Source: an uncultured Spartobacteria bacterium
Lineage (GTDB): Bacteria; Verrucomicrobiota; Verrucomicrobiia; Chthoniobacterales; Chthoniobacteraceae
Assembly (NCBI GenBank): GCA_903919125.1
Contig: CAIXGS010000076.1
Location: forward strand, 248,001 to 312,000
Length of the DNA: 64,000 nucleotides
Direction: 5' to 3'
Part shown: one piece after another, positions 1-8,271 of the stretch
Layout: each line of letters begins with the position of its first letter
Numbering within the stretch: position 1 is the stretch's first letter
The notes under the pieces: model-generated
What the model was told of the DNA's origin: nothing
What the model saw: only the letters and a program-made list of their open reading frames with translations
The model's database searches: none
Program-made: the position numbers and the translations under genes

Positions 1-1254
1 CGCCACAAAGCGCTCGACGTTTTTCTTTCCAAACCCATGCCAACCCACTGGGCGAGCAAGGACTTGGAAAATATCGTCTTCGACAACATCCGTTATTACC
101 TAGCCAACTCCCAGCGTCCCACTCGTTCTTGGGATGAAGTTCCAGATGACGTGAAGCGCACTTTCGAGCGCCTCGGTATTCCTGAGCAGGAACGCAAATT
201 CCTCGCCGGAGTCGAAGCCCAATTTGATTCGGAGGCCGTCTATTCCAACATGAAAAAAGCGTTGGGCGACGAGGGCGTTATTTTCGTCGGCTCCACGGAA
301 GGGCTCAAGGAACATCCCGAGATTTTTAAAAAATGGTTCGGCAAGGTCATTCCCACCGGTGACAACAAATTCAGCGCGCTGAATTCAGCAGTATTCTCGG
401 GAGGCTCCTTTATTTATGTACCACCTGGAGTGAAGGTTAAGCACCCACTACAGGCATATTTCCGCATCAACGCGGAAAACTTCGGGCAGTTTGAACGTAC
501 GCTCATCATCGCGGACGAAGGCTCCGAGGTGATGTATATGGAAGGCTGCACGGCACCCAAGTTTGAAACGGCGACGCTGCACTCCGCCGTGGTGGAGTTG
601 GTAGCGATGAAGGGGGCCAAAATTCAGTATGTGACGGTTCAAAACTGGAGCGCAAACGTCTTTAATTTGGTGACCAAACGGGCCATCGCCCACGAGGAAG
701 CGGAAGTCAAATGGATCGACTGCAACATCGGTTCACGCCTCACGATGAAATATCCCGGCGTGGTTCTCAAAGGCCGCAAAGCACGCGGGGAAGTTCTCTC
801 AATCGCTCTAGCCAACAACGGGCAGCACCAGGATACAGGTGCCAAAATGATTCACGCGGCGGATGAGACGACCTCGAATGTCATTTCCAAATCCATTTCC
901 ATTGGCCACGGACGTTCAACCTACCGCGGGCAAGTCCACATCCCACGACATCTCAAGGGCTGTAAAAACAACACGGAATGCGATGCTTTGCTGATCAACT
1001 CGACCAGCCGCACCGATACCTACCCCGCCATCACCGTGCGCGGTTCGCGAAACTCCGTACAGCACGAGGCCTCGGTGAGCCAGGTGAGCGCGGAGCAAAT
1101 CTTTTACATGCAACAGCGTGGCCTGAGCGAAGCACAGGCGATGAGCTTGAGCGTGAATGGTTTCGTGAATGATTTGGTCCGTGAATTCCCGATGGAATAC
1201 TCGGTAGAACTCAAGCGCCTTATCGACCTCGAGATGGAAGGCTCCGTCGGCTAA
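1..1254 (+). CDS. sufB: Fe-S cluster assembly protein SufB (5' partial)
   Basis: SufB is the scaffold subunit of the cytoplasmic SufBC2D complex, on which Fe-S clusters are built. The frame is open from base 1, so the true start lies outside the window. The ATG at 37 is internal: the codons before it ([12 protein letters not shown]) read as the normal SufB sequence ahead of the P-x-HW segment. The visible part holds the beta-helix core, with [12 protein letters not shown] near residue 126 counted from base 37, and the C-terminal [10 protein letters not shown] and [17 protein letters not shown] blocks shared by SufB and SufD. About 400 of the usual 470 residues are present. sufD follows 104 bp downstream; no sufC lies between them. 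Confidence 0.96.
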   Translation, partial: RHKALDVFLSKPMPTHWASKDLENIVFDNIRYYLANSQRPTRSWDEVPDDVKRTFERLGIPEQERKFLAGVEAQFDSEAVYSNMKKALGDEGVIFVGSTEGLKEHPEIFKKWFGKVIPTGDNKFSALNSAVFSGGSFIYVPPGVKVKHPLQAYFRINAENFGQFERTLIIADEGSEVMYMEGCTAPKFETATLHSAVVELVAMKGAKIQYVTVQNWSANVFNLVTKRAIAHEEAEVKWIDCNIGSRLTMKYPGVVLKGRKARGEVLSIALANNGQHQDTGAKMIHAADETTSNVISKSISIGHGRSTYRGQVHIPRHLKGCKNNTECDALLINSTSRTDTYPAITVRGSRNSVQHEASVSQVSAEQIFYMQQRGLSEAQAMSLSVNGFVNDLVREFPMEYSVELKRLIDLEMEGSVG

Positions 1255-1306
1255 ACGCATCAAAAGCCGCGAACTCCAGCCGCCCAACGCGCCCTTAAAC
1301 AGGACT

Positions 1307-1357
1307 ATTCCCCTCGGCAGCCCTTGCTCCGGGGAATTACGAAAGACCCTTTTTTTT
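1307..1357 (+). terminator. hairpin plus T-run between sufB and sufD
   Basis: A perfect 7-bp inverted repeat (ATTCCCC at 1307-1313, GGGGAAT at 1331-1337) can be closed further by GCA/TGC pairing inside the loop. Eight T residues at 1350-1357 follow after a 12-nt spacer and run straight into the sufD start. The spacer makes this a poor intrinsic terminator. It could be a partial attenuator or an mRNA processing or stability element between the two cistrons. Confidence 0.3.
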
Positions 1358-1358
1358 C

Positions 1359-2648
1359 ATGAGTGACACTTTTCTCCAAGACGCACCACCCGCGCCGACA
1401 GCCGCGCCCGAGTGGTTCGTCACCGCCCAACGCGACGCAGCCAAGCGCTTCGAATCGCTGCCCATGCCTTCCCGCAGGGACGAGTCTTGGCGCTTCTCCA
1501 ACCTCAAAGCGCTCGATCCACTTGACTTCACCCAAGCCCGTCCCGTGGTGCAGGAACTTGCCGAGCAGCTCCTCGCGGACTCCGTTGGCTTCGAGGCCGC
1601 TTTAGCCACGCTGGTTTTCGCAAATGACCGCCTCATCGCAAAGCGGGCAGACGAACATCTCGCTACACAGGGAGTCATCTGGCTGCCCCTCGAGGAGGCT
1701 CTCAACACCCACTCTGAACTCGTCCATCGCCACTTCATGCGGAGTGAGTCGTCCGTGGGCACCCCAAAACTCCTCGCCCACCATCAGGCTTCTGTGCGCG
1801 CCGGCACCTTCTTGTACGTTCCGCAAGGCGTGCGCCTGAGTGCACCTCTCCAGGCAGTTCATTGGGCAGCTGGGTCAGGCCAAGCGATATTCCCGCACAC
1901 GCTGATTGTAGCCGAAGAAGGCAGCGCAGTCACTTTTGTAGACTGGTTTAAATCGAGCGGCGAGGGACGAAATATGGCCTGCGGCGTCAATGACTTGCAC
2001 GTGGGCCCGGATGCGACAGTCCACTACGTCAGCGTACAGGAATGGAACCGCCAGACTGCTGCCCAACAATCCAACACCACGGCAATCGCCCACGGTGGTT
2101 CGGCGATCAATCTCGGATTACATCTCGGCGGCGTGTTCGCGCGCAGCGAAAGCGTCAGTCGCCTCAACGGCTCTGGAGCCCGTAGCGAGATGCTCGCCGC
2201 AACGGTCGCCGACGGCGCACAGGAATTCGACCAACGCACTCTGCAAGACCATCGTTCACCGGATACGTGGAGCGATCTACTCTATAAAAACGCGCTCTAC
2301 GATACCGCCAAGACCATAGTATCAGGACTCATTCGTGTGGAGCCTCAGGCCCACCATACGGATGCCTACCAAAAAGTTCGCAATCTGGTACTCAGCGCCG
2401 AGGCTGAAGCCAACTCGTTGCCCGGTTTGGAGATTCTAGCCGATCAAGTGCGTTGCTCCCACGGAGCGACCACCGGCGAAATTAATCCCGAAGAGCTCTT
2501 TTACATGCAGGCCAGAGGCATTTCAGAAAAAGACGCGTACCGCCTGATCACATTCGGCTTTTTAAACGAAGTCCTCGAGCGCCTCCCCGACGAAGCTCTG
2601 CGCGAGAAACTGCAACAGACCCTGCGCGCGCGCTTGCAGGGACACTAA
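1359..2648 (+). CDS. sufD: Fe-S cluster assembly protein SufD
   Basis: SufD, 429 residues, pairs with SufB in the SufBC2D scaffold and helps with iron entry and cluster formation. Evidence: an N-terminal helical region with RRDESWRFSNLKAL (about residues 41-54), typical of SufD; the beta-helix segment RAGTFLYVPQGVRLSAPLQ near residue 150; and the C-terminal LPGLEILADQVRCSHGATTG followed by EELFYMQARGISEKDA. The length is normal for the family. The ATG start has only a weak ribosome-binding site, inside a T-rich stretch. No sufS or sufU follows; the next gene is on the opposite strand. Confidence 0.96.
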   Translation: MSDTFLQDAPPAPTAAPEWFVTAQRDAAKRFESLPMPSRRDESWRFSNLKALDPLDFTQARPVVQELAEQLLADSVGFEAALATLVFANDRLIAKRADEHLATQGVIWLPLEEALNTHSELVHRHFMRSESSVGTPKLLAHHQASVRAGTFLYVPQGVRLSAPLQAVHWAAGSGQAIFPHTLIVAEEGSAVTFVDWFKSSGEGRNMACGVNDLHVGPDATVHYVSVQEWNRQTAAQQSNTTAIAHGGSAINLGLHLGGVFARSESVSRLNGSGARSEMLAATVADGAQEFDQRTLQDHRSPDTWSDLLYKNALYDTAKTIVSGLIRVEPQAHHTDAYQKVRNLVLSAEAEANSLPGLEILADQVRCSHGATTGEINPEELFYMQARGISEKDAYRLITFGFLNEVLERLPDEALREKLQQTLRARLQGH

Positions 2649-2755
2649 GAAAGGGCTCTCCAAAGTTTGGCAAGACGCCCGCTATTAATTCCTAGTCACT
2701 CCGCCTGTTCGGGCTTTACAACCCGCGAAGCCCGCCCAGCCATTTCAGCGAAACC

Positions 2756-3205
2756 CTACTGCGGTGGCTTACCACCTCCCGGAGGCGGGCCTTTGCGTTC
2801 CCCACCATTAGGGCCACCGGGACCGCCAGGAGGCGGGCCGTCTGCTCTGTGTTTCTTACGCAACTCTTCGAACTTTGTTTTCTGCTCAGACGTCAACTCC
2901 GCGTTGATAGCCGGATCAGCCTCGCGCATAATTTCGCGGCCCTTCTCTCTTTTTTGCTCCTGAGGCGTAGCCGTATCATCGTGTAGCGCCTTCATTTTGT
3001 TGGCGATATTAGCGAAAATGGGCTTCAACTTAGCCACCTGCGCCTCCGAAAGCTCGAGGTCGGTGGTCAGCCGTTTAAGCCGTTCCTCTGGACTAGGCGG
3101 ACTATGCGGCGGCGGTGGTTGTTGAGCTAAAGCGTTACCGGAAAGTAGGGATGTCCCCAGAACTGCGACGCCGAGCATCAATATATAAGCGAACTTTGTT
3201 TTCAT
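2756..3205 (-). CDS. Spy/LTXXQ-like periplasmic protein with Gly-Pro-rich tail
   Basis: A 149-residue exported protein. It has an N-terminal signal peptide (KFAYILMLGVAVLGTSLL, then ending near NALAQ) and a Pro-rich linker. A helical region with LELSEAQVAKLKPIF (about residues 50-65) and a second block around ELTSEQKTKFEELRKKH (about 103-120) gives the two-repeat pattern of Spy/CpxP-type periplasmic chaperone-like proteins. The last 27 residues are almost only Gly, Pro, Lys and Asn, and probably disordered. The role is inferred from the family: envelope stress or metal response. It is divergent from the DUF2237 gene and similar in type to the product of 17834-18394. Confidence 0.7.
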   Translation of the reverse strand: MKTKFAYILMLGVAVLGTSLLSGNALAQQPPPPHSPPSPEERLKRLTTDLELSEAQVAKLKPIFANIANKMKALHDDTATPQEQKREKGREIMREADPAINAELTSEQKTKFEELRKKHRADGPPPGGPGGPNGGERKGPPPGGGKPPQ

Positions 3206-3372
3206 AAATACGACTCATGAGCGGTGGTGATTGCCCCTTCAGGGTTCCAATCCCAATCTAAATCTGACAAAGTTTTGTAAGCGAATAATTCAGCGTACGT
3301 AAATATTTAGTAAATTGGTCATTCCCCTGTCTTCGCACTTGCGCAAAGACGACAACCTAGAAAAATTTCGTC

Positions 3373-3735
3373 ATGCGCACAAACGTTCTCGGCGGCCCAC
3401 TCCAATGCTGCTGCACCGACCCCCTCACTGGCTTTTACCGCGACGGCTACTGCCGGACCGGCGCAGAGGATCGCGGCCTCCATACCGTCTGCGCCCTTGT
3501 CACCACTGATTTTCTCGCCTTCTCCAAGGCCCAAGGCAACGACCTCAGCACGCCACGCCCTGAATACCGGTTTCCCGGCCTCAAAGACGGAGACCGCTGG
3601 TGTCTCTGCGTCGAACGCTGGAAAGAAGCTCTGGACGCAGGATGCGCGCCAGCGGTGATTCTCGAAGCGTGCCATATTACGGCGCTCGAATTCGTGGACT
3701 TAGAAGATCTCAAGACCCACGCCGTCATACGCTAA
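3373..3735 (+). CDS. DUF2237 family protein
   Basis: A 120-residue soluble protein matching the DUF2237 family throughout. The diagnostic parts are the opening NVLGGPLQCCCTDPLTGFYRDG, with a Cys-rich run near residues 12-14 (cut at 20 here: NVLGGPLQCCCTDPLTGFYR), then CALVTTDFLAFSKAQGNDL and a C-terminal WCLCVERWKEA. Length and order match the family. No biochemical role is established for it; the clustered cysteines hint at metal or redox chemistry. It stands alone between a divergent Spy-like gene and a convergent unknown gene. Confidence 0.8.
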   Translation: MRTNVLGGPLQCCCTDPLTGFYRDGYCRTGAEDRGLHTVCALVTTDFLAFSKAQGNDLSTPRPEYRFPGLKDGDRWCLCVERWKEALDAGCAPAVILEACHITALEFVDLEDLKTHAVIR

Positions 3736-3767
3736 GCTACGCTGGGTTCACTTCCCAGTCACCTCGG

Positions 3768-4373
3768 TTAAACCACCGAGAAGCTTAATTCCAATTGCTG
3801 CGCCGTCGCGCGGATGCCGGTCACCCGCAACCCGAAGCCCTCTATCCGCCTCAAATCGATCACTTGCGCGCTCAATCGCGCCAACTTCGGCCGCAGCACC
3901 GCCCCCGCAATTCCTGCGAACATCCCAGATCCTGCGTCCAATTGAAGCCCCTCAAAGTGCAGCGTCCCCTCCTCTTGCTGCAACACCAACGAACCGGTGA
4001 TGCGCACGGTTACCTTCCCCAGAAAAGCTTTGGCATCGGCCTCAATCTCCAGCCCCAATCGCTCGGGTGCTTCCTGCTTGAACCCCAAATCCAGACGACT
4101 AACTTGGATGCCCTGTTCCTCCGCAGCCGCCTCTGCCGCTCTGCGCGCCAGAGCCTCTAATTCCACGATCGGCACGCTGACACAAAACGCCGCTCCGCTC
4201 ACCCCCGCTCCCCCAGTCGGCTCGGCAATCAAACCCACGCTGGCTCCGTTAAATCCCGACGAAACAAACAAACTACGGGCAAACGAAAGCACCTCCTCTA
4301 CAGAGGTAGGTGCAGTCTTTGGAAGGGTGGACGCATCAAATAACATGGACATACCATGCCAAGCGTCACGCAA
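3768..4373 (-). CDS. unknown protein co-transcribed with recO
   Basis: A 201-residue protein I do not recognise. It starts 7 bp after the recO stop, so the two are almost certainly one transcript. There is no signal peptide or membrane span at the first Met (nor at MSMLFDAS a few codons later). Residues 60-110 are Ala/Glu-rich and helical. The C-terminal half (about 110-200) alternates hydrophobic strands, with VTVRITGSLVLQQEEGTLHF and GFGLRVTGIRATAQQLELSF. This vaguely recalls the beta-rich DUF2993/LmeA fold, but I would not assign it. Confidence 0.65.
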   Translation of the reverse strand: MRDAWHGMSMLFDASTLPKTAPTSVEEVLSFARSLFVSSGFNGASVGLIAEPTGGAGVSGAAFCVSVPIVELEALARRAAEAAAEEQGIQVSRLDLGFKQEAPERLGLEIEADAKAFLGKVTVRITGSLVLQQEEGTLHFEGLQLDAGSGMFAGIAGAVLRPKLARLSAQVIDLRRIEGFGLRVTGIRATAQQLELSFSVV

Positions 4374-4380
4374 AACGCCA

Positions 4381-4917
4381 TCAAAGAGCGCTCAGGCGAC
4401 TGAGTAATTCTCCCCGATTTACCGGCAACCGATGCAACAGCGCTTCCAACGATTCCTCCGCAGGAATCCCAGGTTGTGTCACGCCCAAGAGCCGAACCAG
4501 TTCGGATTCAAAATGGCGCAGTGCTTTTTGAGACCCAGCATTCGCATCTAAAAATCTCAATAAACGCTGCAGCAAATCAAAAAGCTCCGGCATAGGAAAC
4601 TCCGCTTCGGTGCTGCGCTCGATTAACTCCACCCCATAAGCGGCCAGAGCAAGCCGAGGGTAATCCTTACGCACATTCACAAAAGCTTCCAAAAGATTAG
4701 CCTCCCTCAAACTATGCAAATCTCCAGTCCGCGCCGGTGAAAACTGGATCTCACAAAGGTGCAACGAATCCAACACCCCAGCGAGGCGGCTTTTGGGGCG
4801 AAACACGCCTTTGGCCACCGTCTTAACTCGCCCATGCGAAGCGGAAAGCCAGGTTACAATCAGGCTACTTTCCGTCAGACGTGTTTTGCGTAAAAGGATG
4901 GCATGGGTGCGATTCAC
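4381..4917 (-). CDS. recO: DNA repair protein RecO (short form)
   Basis: RecO loads RecA onto SSB-coated DNA in the RecFOR gap-repair pathway. The start is GTG at 4917. Residues 1-80 form the RecO OB-fold (AILLRKTRLTESSLIVTWLS, GRVKTVAKGVFRPKSRLAG), followed by helical segments with YGVELIERSTEAEFPMPELF. At 178 residues it is clearly shorter than the usual 230-255, and no CxxC zinc-finger segment is visible. The missing part is at the C terminus. The unknown 201-residue gene follows directly. Confidence 0.85.
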   Translation of the reverse strand: MNRTHAILLRKTRLTESSLIVTWLSASHGRVKTVAKGVFRPKSRLAGVLDSLHLCEIQFSPARTGDLHSLREANLLEAFVNVRKDYPRLALAAYGVELIERSTEAEFPMPELFDLLQRLLRFLDANAGSQKALRHFESELVRLLGVTQPGIPAEESLEALLHRLPVNRGELLSRLSAL

Positions 4918-4931
4918 GGCTCAGGTATTGT

Positions 4932-4967
4932 GGAGCTGCTTGCGGCTTTTGCAAAGCTCCGCCGCAA
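4932..4967. other. extended hairpin between recO and tkt
   Basis: GGAGCT (4932-4937) pairs with AGCTCC (4955-4960), and TTGC (4940-4943) pairs with GCAA (4951-4954), giving a 10-bp stem with a 2-nt bulge. A second pairing, TTGCGG (4940-4945) with CCGCAA (4962-4967), uses the same bases and excludes part of the first. There is no T-run. It lies 15 bp upstream of the recO start and about 200 bp upstream of tkt, so it could be a leader structure for either gene. Confidence 0.35.
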
Positions 4968-5163
4968 CGCAATCGGATGGCCTCCAGCTTTTAGAGAAAA
5001 CCAAATGGTGCCGCCACAGAATCCTTGATGGCCGAGCGACGCTGCTTCTAGCGAAACCGCCTCGACCCATTTCCCAATCTAGAACCACAGCAAACAAACA
5101 TCCCACGCGGAGGATGCCTTGACTCCGTCGCCACGACTCCTAGTCTCCACGCTTTTACAACTT

Positions 5164-7161
5164 ATGAACCTCGCTACTGATGCATTGCAAAGCGCCGCTA
5201 ATGAAGCCCGCGGCCTCGCCATGGACGCCGTCCACGCCTGTTCCTCCGGTCACCTCGGCCTCCCCTTGGGCTGCGCTGAAATAGGCGCCGTCCTTTTCGG
5301 ACACTCGCTCAATTATGACCCCGCGGAACCCCGCTGGTTAAACCGCGACCGCTTCGTGTTGTCGGCAGGACACGGTTCCATGTTTTTGTACGGATGGCTG
5401 CATCTCGCCGGCTACGCGCAACTGAGTATCGAGCAGGTCAAGGCCTTCCGCGCCCCGGGTTCCTTCACTCCGGGACATCCCGAAGCGCATGAAACCGATG
5501 GAGTCGAATGCACCACCGGCCCCCTCGGCCAAGGCGTCGCTAACGCCGTGGGTATTGCCGTTTCACAAAAGATGGCAGCAGCTCGTTTTAATACGGCTGA
5601 ACACACCATCTTCCACAATCATGTGGTTGTTCTGGCCGGAGACGGATGCTTGCAGGAAGGCGTTTCCGCAGAAGCCTCCGCGTATGCCGGACACAACCAT
5701 CTGGACAACCTGATCCTGATTTACGACTCCAACGATGTCACCCTCGACGCCATGGCCAACGCCTCCCAAAGCGAGGACACCGCCATGCGTTACGCCGCCT
5801 ACGGTTGGCACGTTCAGCACGTTGACGGACACGATTTCCACGCGATTGCGGCCGCCATCGAGAACGCCCGCAACACCAAGGGCAAGCCGCATTTCATCAT
5901 CGCCAAGACCCTCATCGGCAAGGGCATTCCCGAAGTCGCCGGCACAGCCAAGGCCCACGGCGAAGGCGGCGCAAAGTTCATCGAAGCGGCTCGAAAAGGC
6001 CTCGGTTTGCCAGAGCACGAGCATTTCTACGTGTCGGAAAAAACCCACGCCTATTTTGCCAAGCATCGCGAAGAACTCGCGGCAAACCACGCCGCCTGGA
6101 AACAAACCTTTGCTGCGTGGCAAGCCGCTCACCCTGACTTGGCCGCTCTCCTGAATGAAGGCGTGCAAGGCCACCTGCCCTCGCCCCAAGAGCTCCTCGC
6201 TGTCATCCCTCCCTTCCCGACAGACTCCAAAATCGCGACTCGCAAAGCAGGTTCCGACGTCCTCCAACCCATCGCAGCAAAACTTCCTTTGACGGTTTCA
6301 GGCAGCGCCGACCTTTACGGCTCGACGCTCAACTACATCAATGGGGTCAAGGATTTCACGCCCACCTCGCAAGACGGCCGTAATATGCGTTACGGGATCC
6401 GCGAGCACGGCATGGCGGCCATCATGAACGGGATCGCCTACGACGGCATCTTCCACGCAAGCGGCGCCACGTTCTTGGTGTTCGCCGATTACGCGCGCCC
6501 CTCGATTCGTCTGGCCGCTCTTTCGCACCTGCCAGTGGTCTATATCTTCACGCACGATTCCGTCGGCGTGGGAGAAGACGGCCCGACGCATCAGCCCGTC
6601 GAGACGGTCAGCGGCTTGCGTGTCATTCCAAATCTGCACGTGATTCGCCCCGGCGATCCTGAGGAAACAGCGGGTGCTTTCGCCTCAGCTTTCTCCCGCA
6701 AGGACGGCCCCACGCTGCTCGCGCTTTCCCGACAGGCGCTGCCCATGCTCAACGACGTGCCGGTTGAAACGCGGCGCGAAGGCGTCCTCCACGGCGGCTA
6801 CATTGCCAAACACGAAACGGGCGCCCTCACGACCATCTTGCTCGCCAGCGGCAGCGAATTGCAGCACGCATTCGCGGCCGCAAAGACCCTCGGTGACGGG
6901 GTTCGCGTGGTTTCGATGCCCTGTATGGAAATCTTCAACGGCCAATCCGCCGAGTACAAAGAAGCCGTCCTACCCAGCTCCGTGCGCCGCCGCGTCGCGA
7001 TCGAAGCTGGAGTCAAAGACGCGTGGTTCAGGTACGTCGGACTGGATGGCGCAGTGGTCGGGATCGAGCGCTTTGGCCTCAGCGCCCCTGGCAATTACGT
7101 GATGGAAAAGTTAGGCATCACGGCGCAAGGCGTTGTGGATGCGGTCCACTCGCTTAAGTAA
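5164..7161 (+). CDS. tkt: transketolase
   Basis: Thiamine-diphosphate enzyme moving two-carbon units between sugar phosphates in the non-oxidative pentose phosphate pathway. I chose the ATG at 5164 (665 residues, the normal size) over the upstream in-frame TTG at 5119. Seen: the ThDP-binding region [19 protein letters not shown] with [11 protein letters not shown] (N-terminal domain), [13 protein letters not shown] with its early catalytic His, the central pyrimidine domain with [20 protein letters not shown], and [18 protein letters not shown]. The C-terminal domain is complete. It is a single cistron, closed by the terminator at 7214-7249. Confidence 0.97.
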   Translation: MNLATDALQSAANEARGLAMDAVHACSSGHLGLPLGCAEIGAVLFGHSLNYDPAEPRWLNRDRFVLSAGHGSMFLYGWLHLAGYAQLSIEQVKAFRAPGSFTPGHPEAHETDGVECTTGPLGQGVANAVGIAVSQKMAAARFNTAEHTIFHNHVVVLAGDGCLQEGVSAEASAYAGHNHLDNLILIYDSNDVTLDAMANASQSEDTAMRYAAYGWHVQHVDGHDFHAIAAAIENARNTKGKPHFIIAKTLIGKGIPEVAGTAKAHGEGGAKFIEAARKGLGLPEHEHFYVSEKTHAYFAKHREELAANHAAWKQTFAAWQAAHPDLAALLNEGVQGHLPSPQELLAVIPPFPTDSKIATRKAGSDVLQPIAAKLPLTVSGSADLYGSTLNYINGVKDFTPTSQDGRNMRYGIREHGMAAIMNGIAYDGIFHASGATFLVFADYARPSIRLAALSHLPVVYIFTHDSVGVGEDGPTHQPVETVSGLRVIPNLHVIRPGDPEETAGAFASAFSRKDGPTLLALSRQALPMLNDVPVETRREGVLHGGYIAKHETGALTTILLASGSELQHAFAAAKTLGDGVRVVSMPCMEIFNGQSAEYKEAVLPSSVRRRVAIEAGVKDAWFRYVGLDGAVVGIERFGLSAPGNYVMEKLGITAQGVVDAVHSLK

Positions 7162-7213
7162 GTGCGGAACACTAACCGGACGACGAAATAAAAACGTCGG
7201 CTCTGGAAATTTT

Positions 7214-7249
7214 AAAAGGTGCAGAGATGTAATTCTCTGCACCTTTTTT
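7214..7249. terminator. intrinsic terminator between convergent tkt and thuA-like genes
   Basis: A perfect 10-bp stem, GGTGCAGAGA (7218-7227) with TCTCTGCACC (7234-7243), has a 6-nt loop. Four A residues precede it and six T residues follow (7244-7249). It is a textbook rho-independent terminator for tkt. The A-tract makes it usable in the other direction for the convergent ThuA-domain operon ending at 7339. Confidence 0.92.
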
Positions 7250-7338
7250 AATGTGATCGCTCCCTCACCAGAGCGTAATCCAGCGCGCTTGTTTTGAAGT
7301 TGAAAATGAGAATCCTATGAAGGATCCAACGCCGTCTT

Positions 7339-8271
7339 TTACTTGAGCGGAACAGAAGCGGCAGCCACCGCTGGCTTCGCGTCAAGATTGGAGCTGATCG
7401 CGGCGGGGAGCATGGCGACATTCGCGCCGTCCTTTGGCACTTCAAGATTGGCACTCCAAAGAATCCCATTCGTCACGAAGCGACGCTGGCCTTCCACACT
7501 CCAGTTACGATGCAAATCACACCCCGTAAAGGCGAAGCTCCTCCCTCCCGCAGGACGCTCATAAGCCCACGCAACAACCTCAGGCCGACCCTCATGGGAA
7601 CGGGCGTCCGCAGTGGAGCGCGACTTTTCCGGAACGATGCCCGACAACAACGGCTTCACCCCGCTAGCGAAATGCAGGTTGTAAAGCCAACCGTCCAACG
7701 GCGCGGAAAAAGCGGTCACGCCGTTGAGCGAGGGATGCTTCGGAAATTCGCTAAACTCCATGTCCCAATGTCCCCGGCAGCCAATGTCCTTTTGCCACGC
7801 GGCTCCGATCCACTGCTGGAAATCCTGCGCGTGATCTTCGGGAATATCCACAGCCTGATGCAGCACCACGATACCCGCACCTTTTTCTACAAGCCTCTTC
7901 ATGCGATCCCAACGCCCCTGCTCCAGAAACGGAAGTTTTGCTCCCCCGTCAGCGTAGACCACAACCGCTTTGGCGCCGTCGAGAATCGCTTCGTTTTTTG
8001 GCCAACCGTCGGCGACCAACACAGGCCAGACGCCAGGCGCCTCACGTAGCCATTGGACCAATAGCGCGCATCCAGCGAAGTATTCGTGCTGCCCGGGCTT
8101 GTTACTGGTGCTGCCCGCAAGAAGGACGATCTTCGCCAACTTCGGATCGGGCGAATCAGCCTCCAGTGGGAGTTTGCGCTGTTCATCGGTGAGCTCGGCA
8201 CGAACTGGAGTGGCAGCAGCGAACGCGGCACTCAGGAGAATGAGGAATAAGGAGGGAGGGTTTGTTTTCAT
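7339..8271 (-). CDS. exported ThuA-domain protein
   Basis: A 310-residue protein with a Sec signal peptide (SLFLILLSAAFAAATPVRA) followed by a ThuA-like glutamine-amidotransferase-fold domain: KIVLLAGSTSNKPGQHEYFAG, shown here by its core VLLAGSTSNKPGQHEYF, then AVVVYADGGAK, GIVVLHQAVDIPE and HPSLNGVTAF. The final part, SFAFTGCDLHRNWSVEGQRR, also fits ThuA proteins of Planctomycetes and Verrucomicrobia. It is the last gene of a minus-strand operon and overlaps the DUF1501 gene by 4 bp (ATGA). Its role is inferred to be extracytoplasmic carbohydrate metabolism. Confidence 0.88.
   Translation of the reverse strand: MKTNPPSLFLILLSAAFAAATPVRAELTDEQRKLPLEADSPDPKLAKIVLLAGSTSNKPGQHEYFAGCALLVQWLREAPGVWPVLVADGWPKNEAILDGAKAVVVYADGGAKLPFLEQGRWDRMKRLVEKGAGIVVLHQAVDIPEDHAQDFQQWIGAAWQKDIGCRGHWDMEFSEFPKHPSLNGVTAFSAPLDGWLYNLHFASGVKPLLSGIVPEKSRSTADARSHEGRPEVVAWAYERPAGGRSFAFTGCDLHRNWSVEGQRRFVTNGILWSANLEVPKDGANVAMLPAAISSNLDAKPAVAAASVPLK

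Noticed and set aside
3330-3356. Hairpin GTCTT-CGCA/TGCG-AAGAC before the DUF2237 gene
   Set aside because: Short and bulged, no T-run and no riboswitch-like context.
5563-6267. 234-codon minus-strand frame inside tkt
   Set aside because: It is the antisense shadow of a clear transketolase domain; no ribosome site or recognisable protein.
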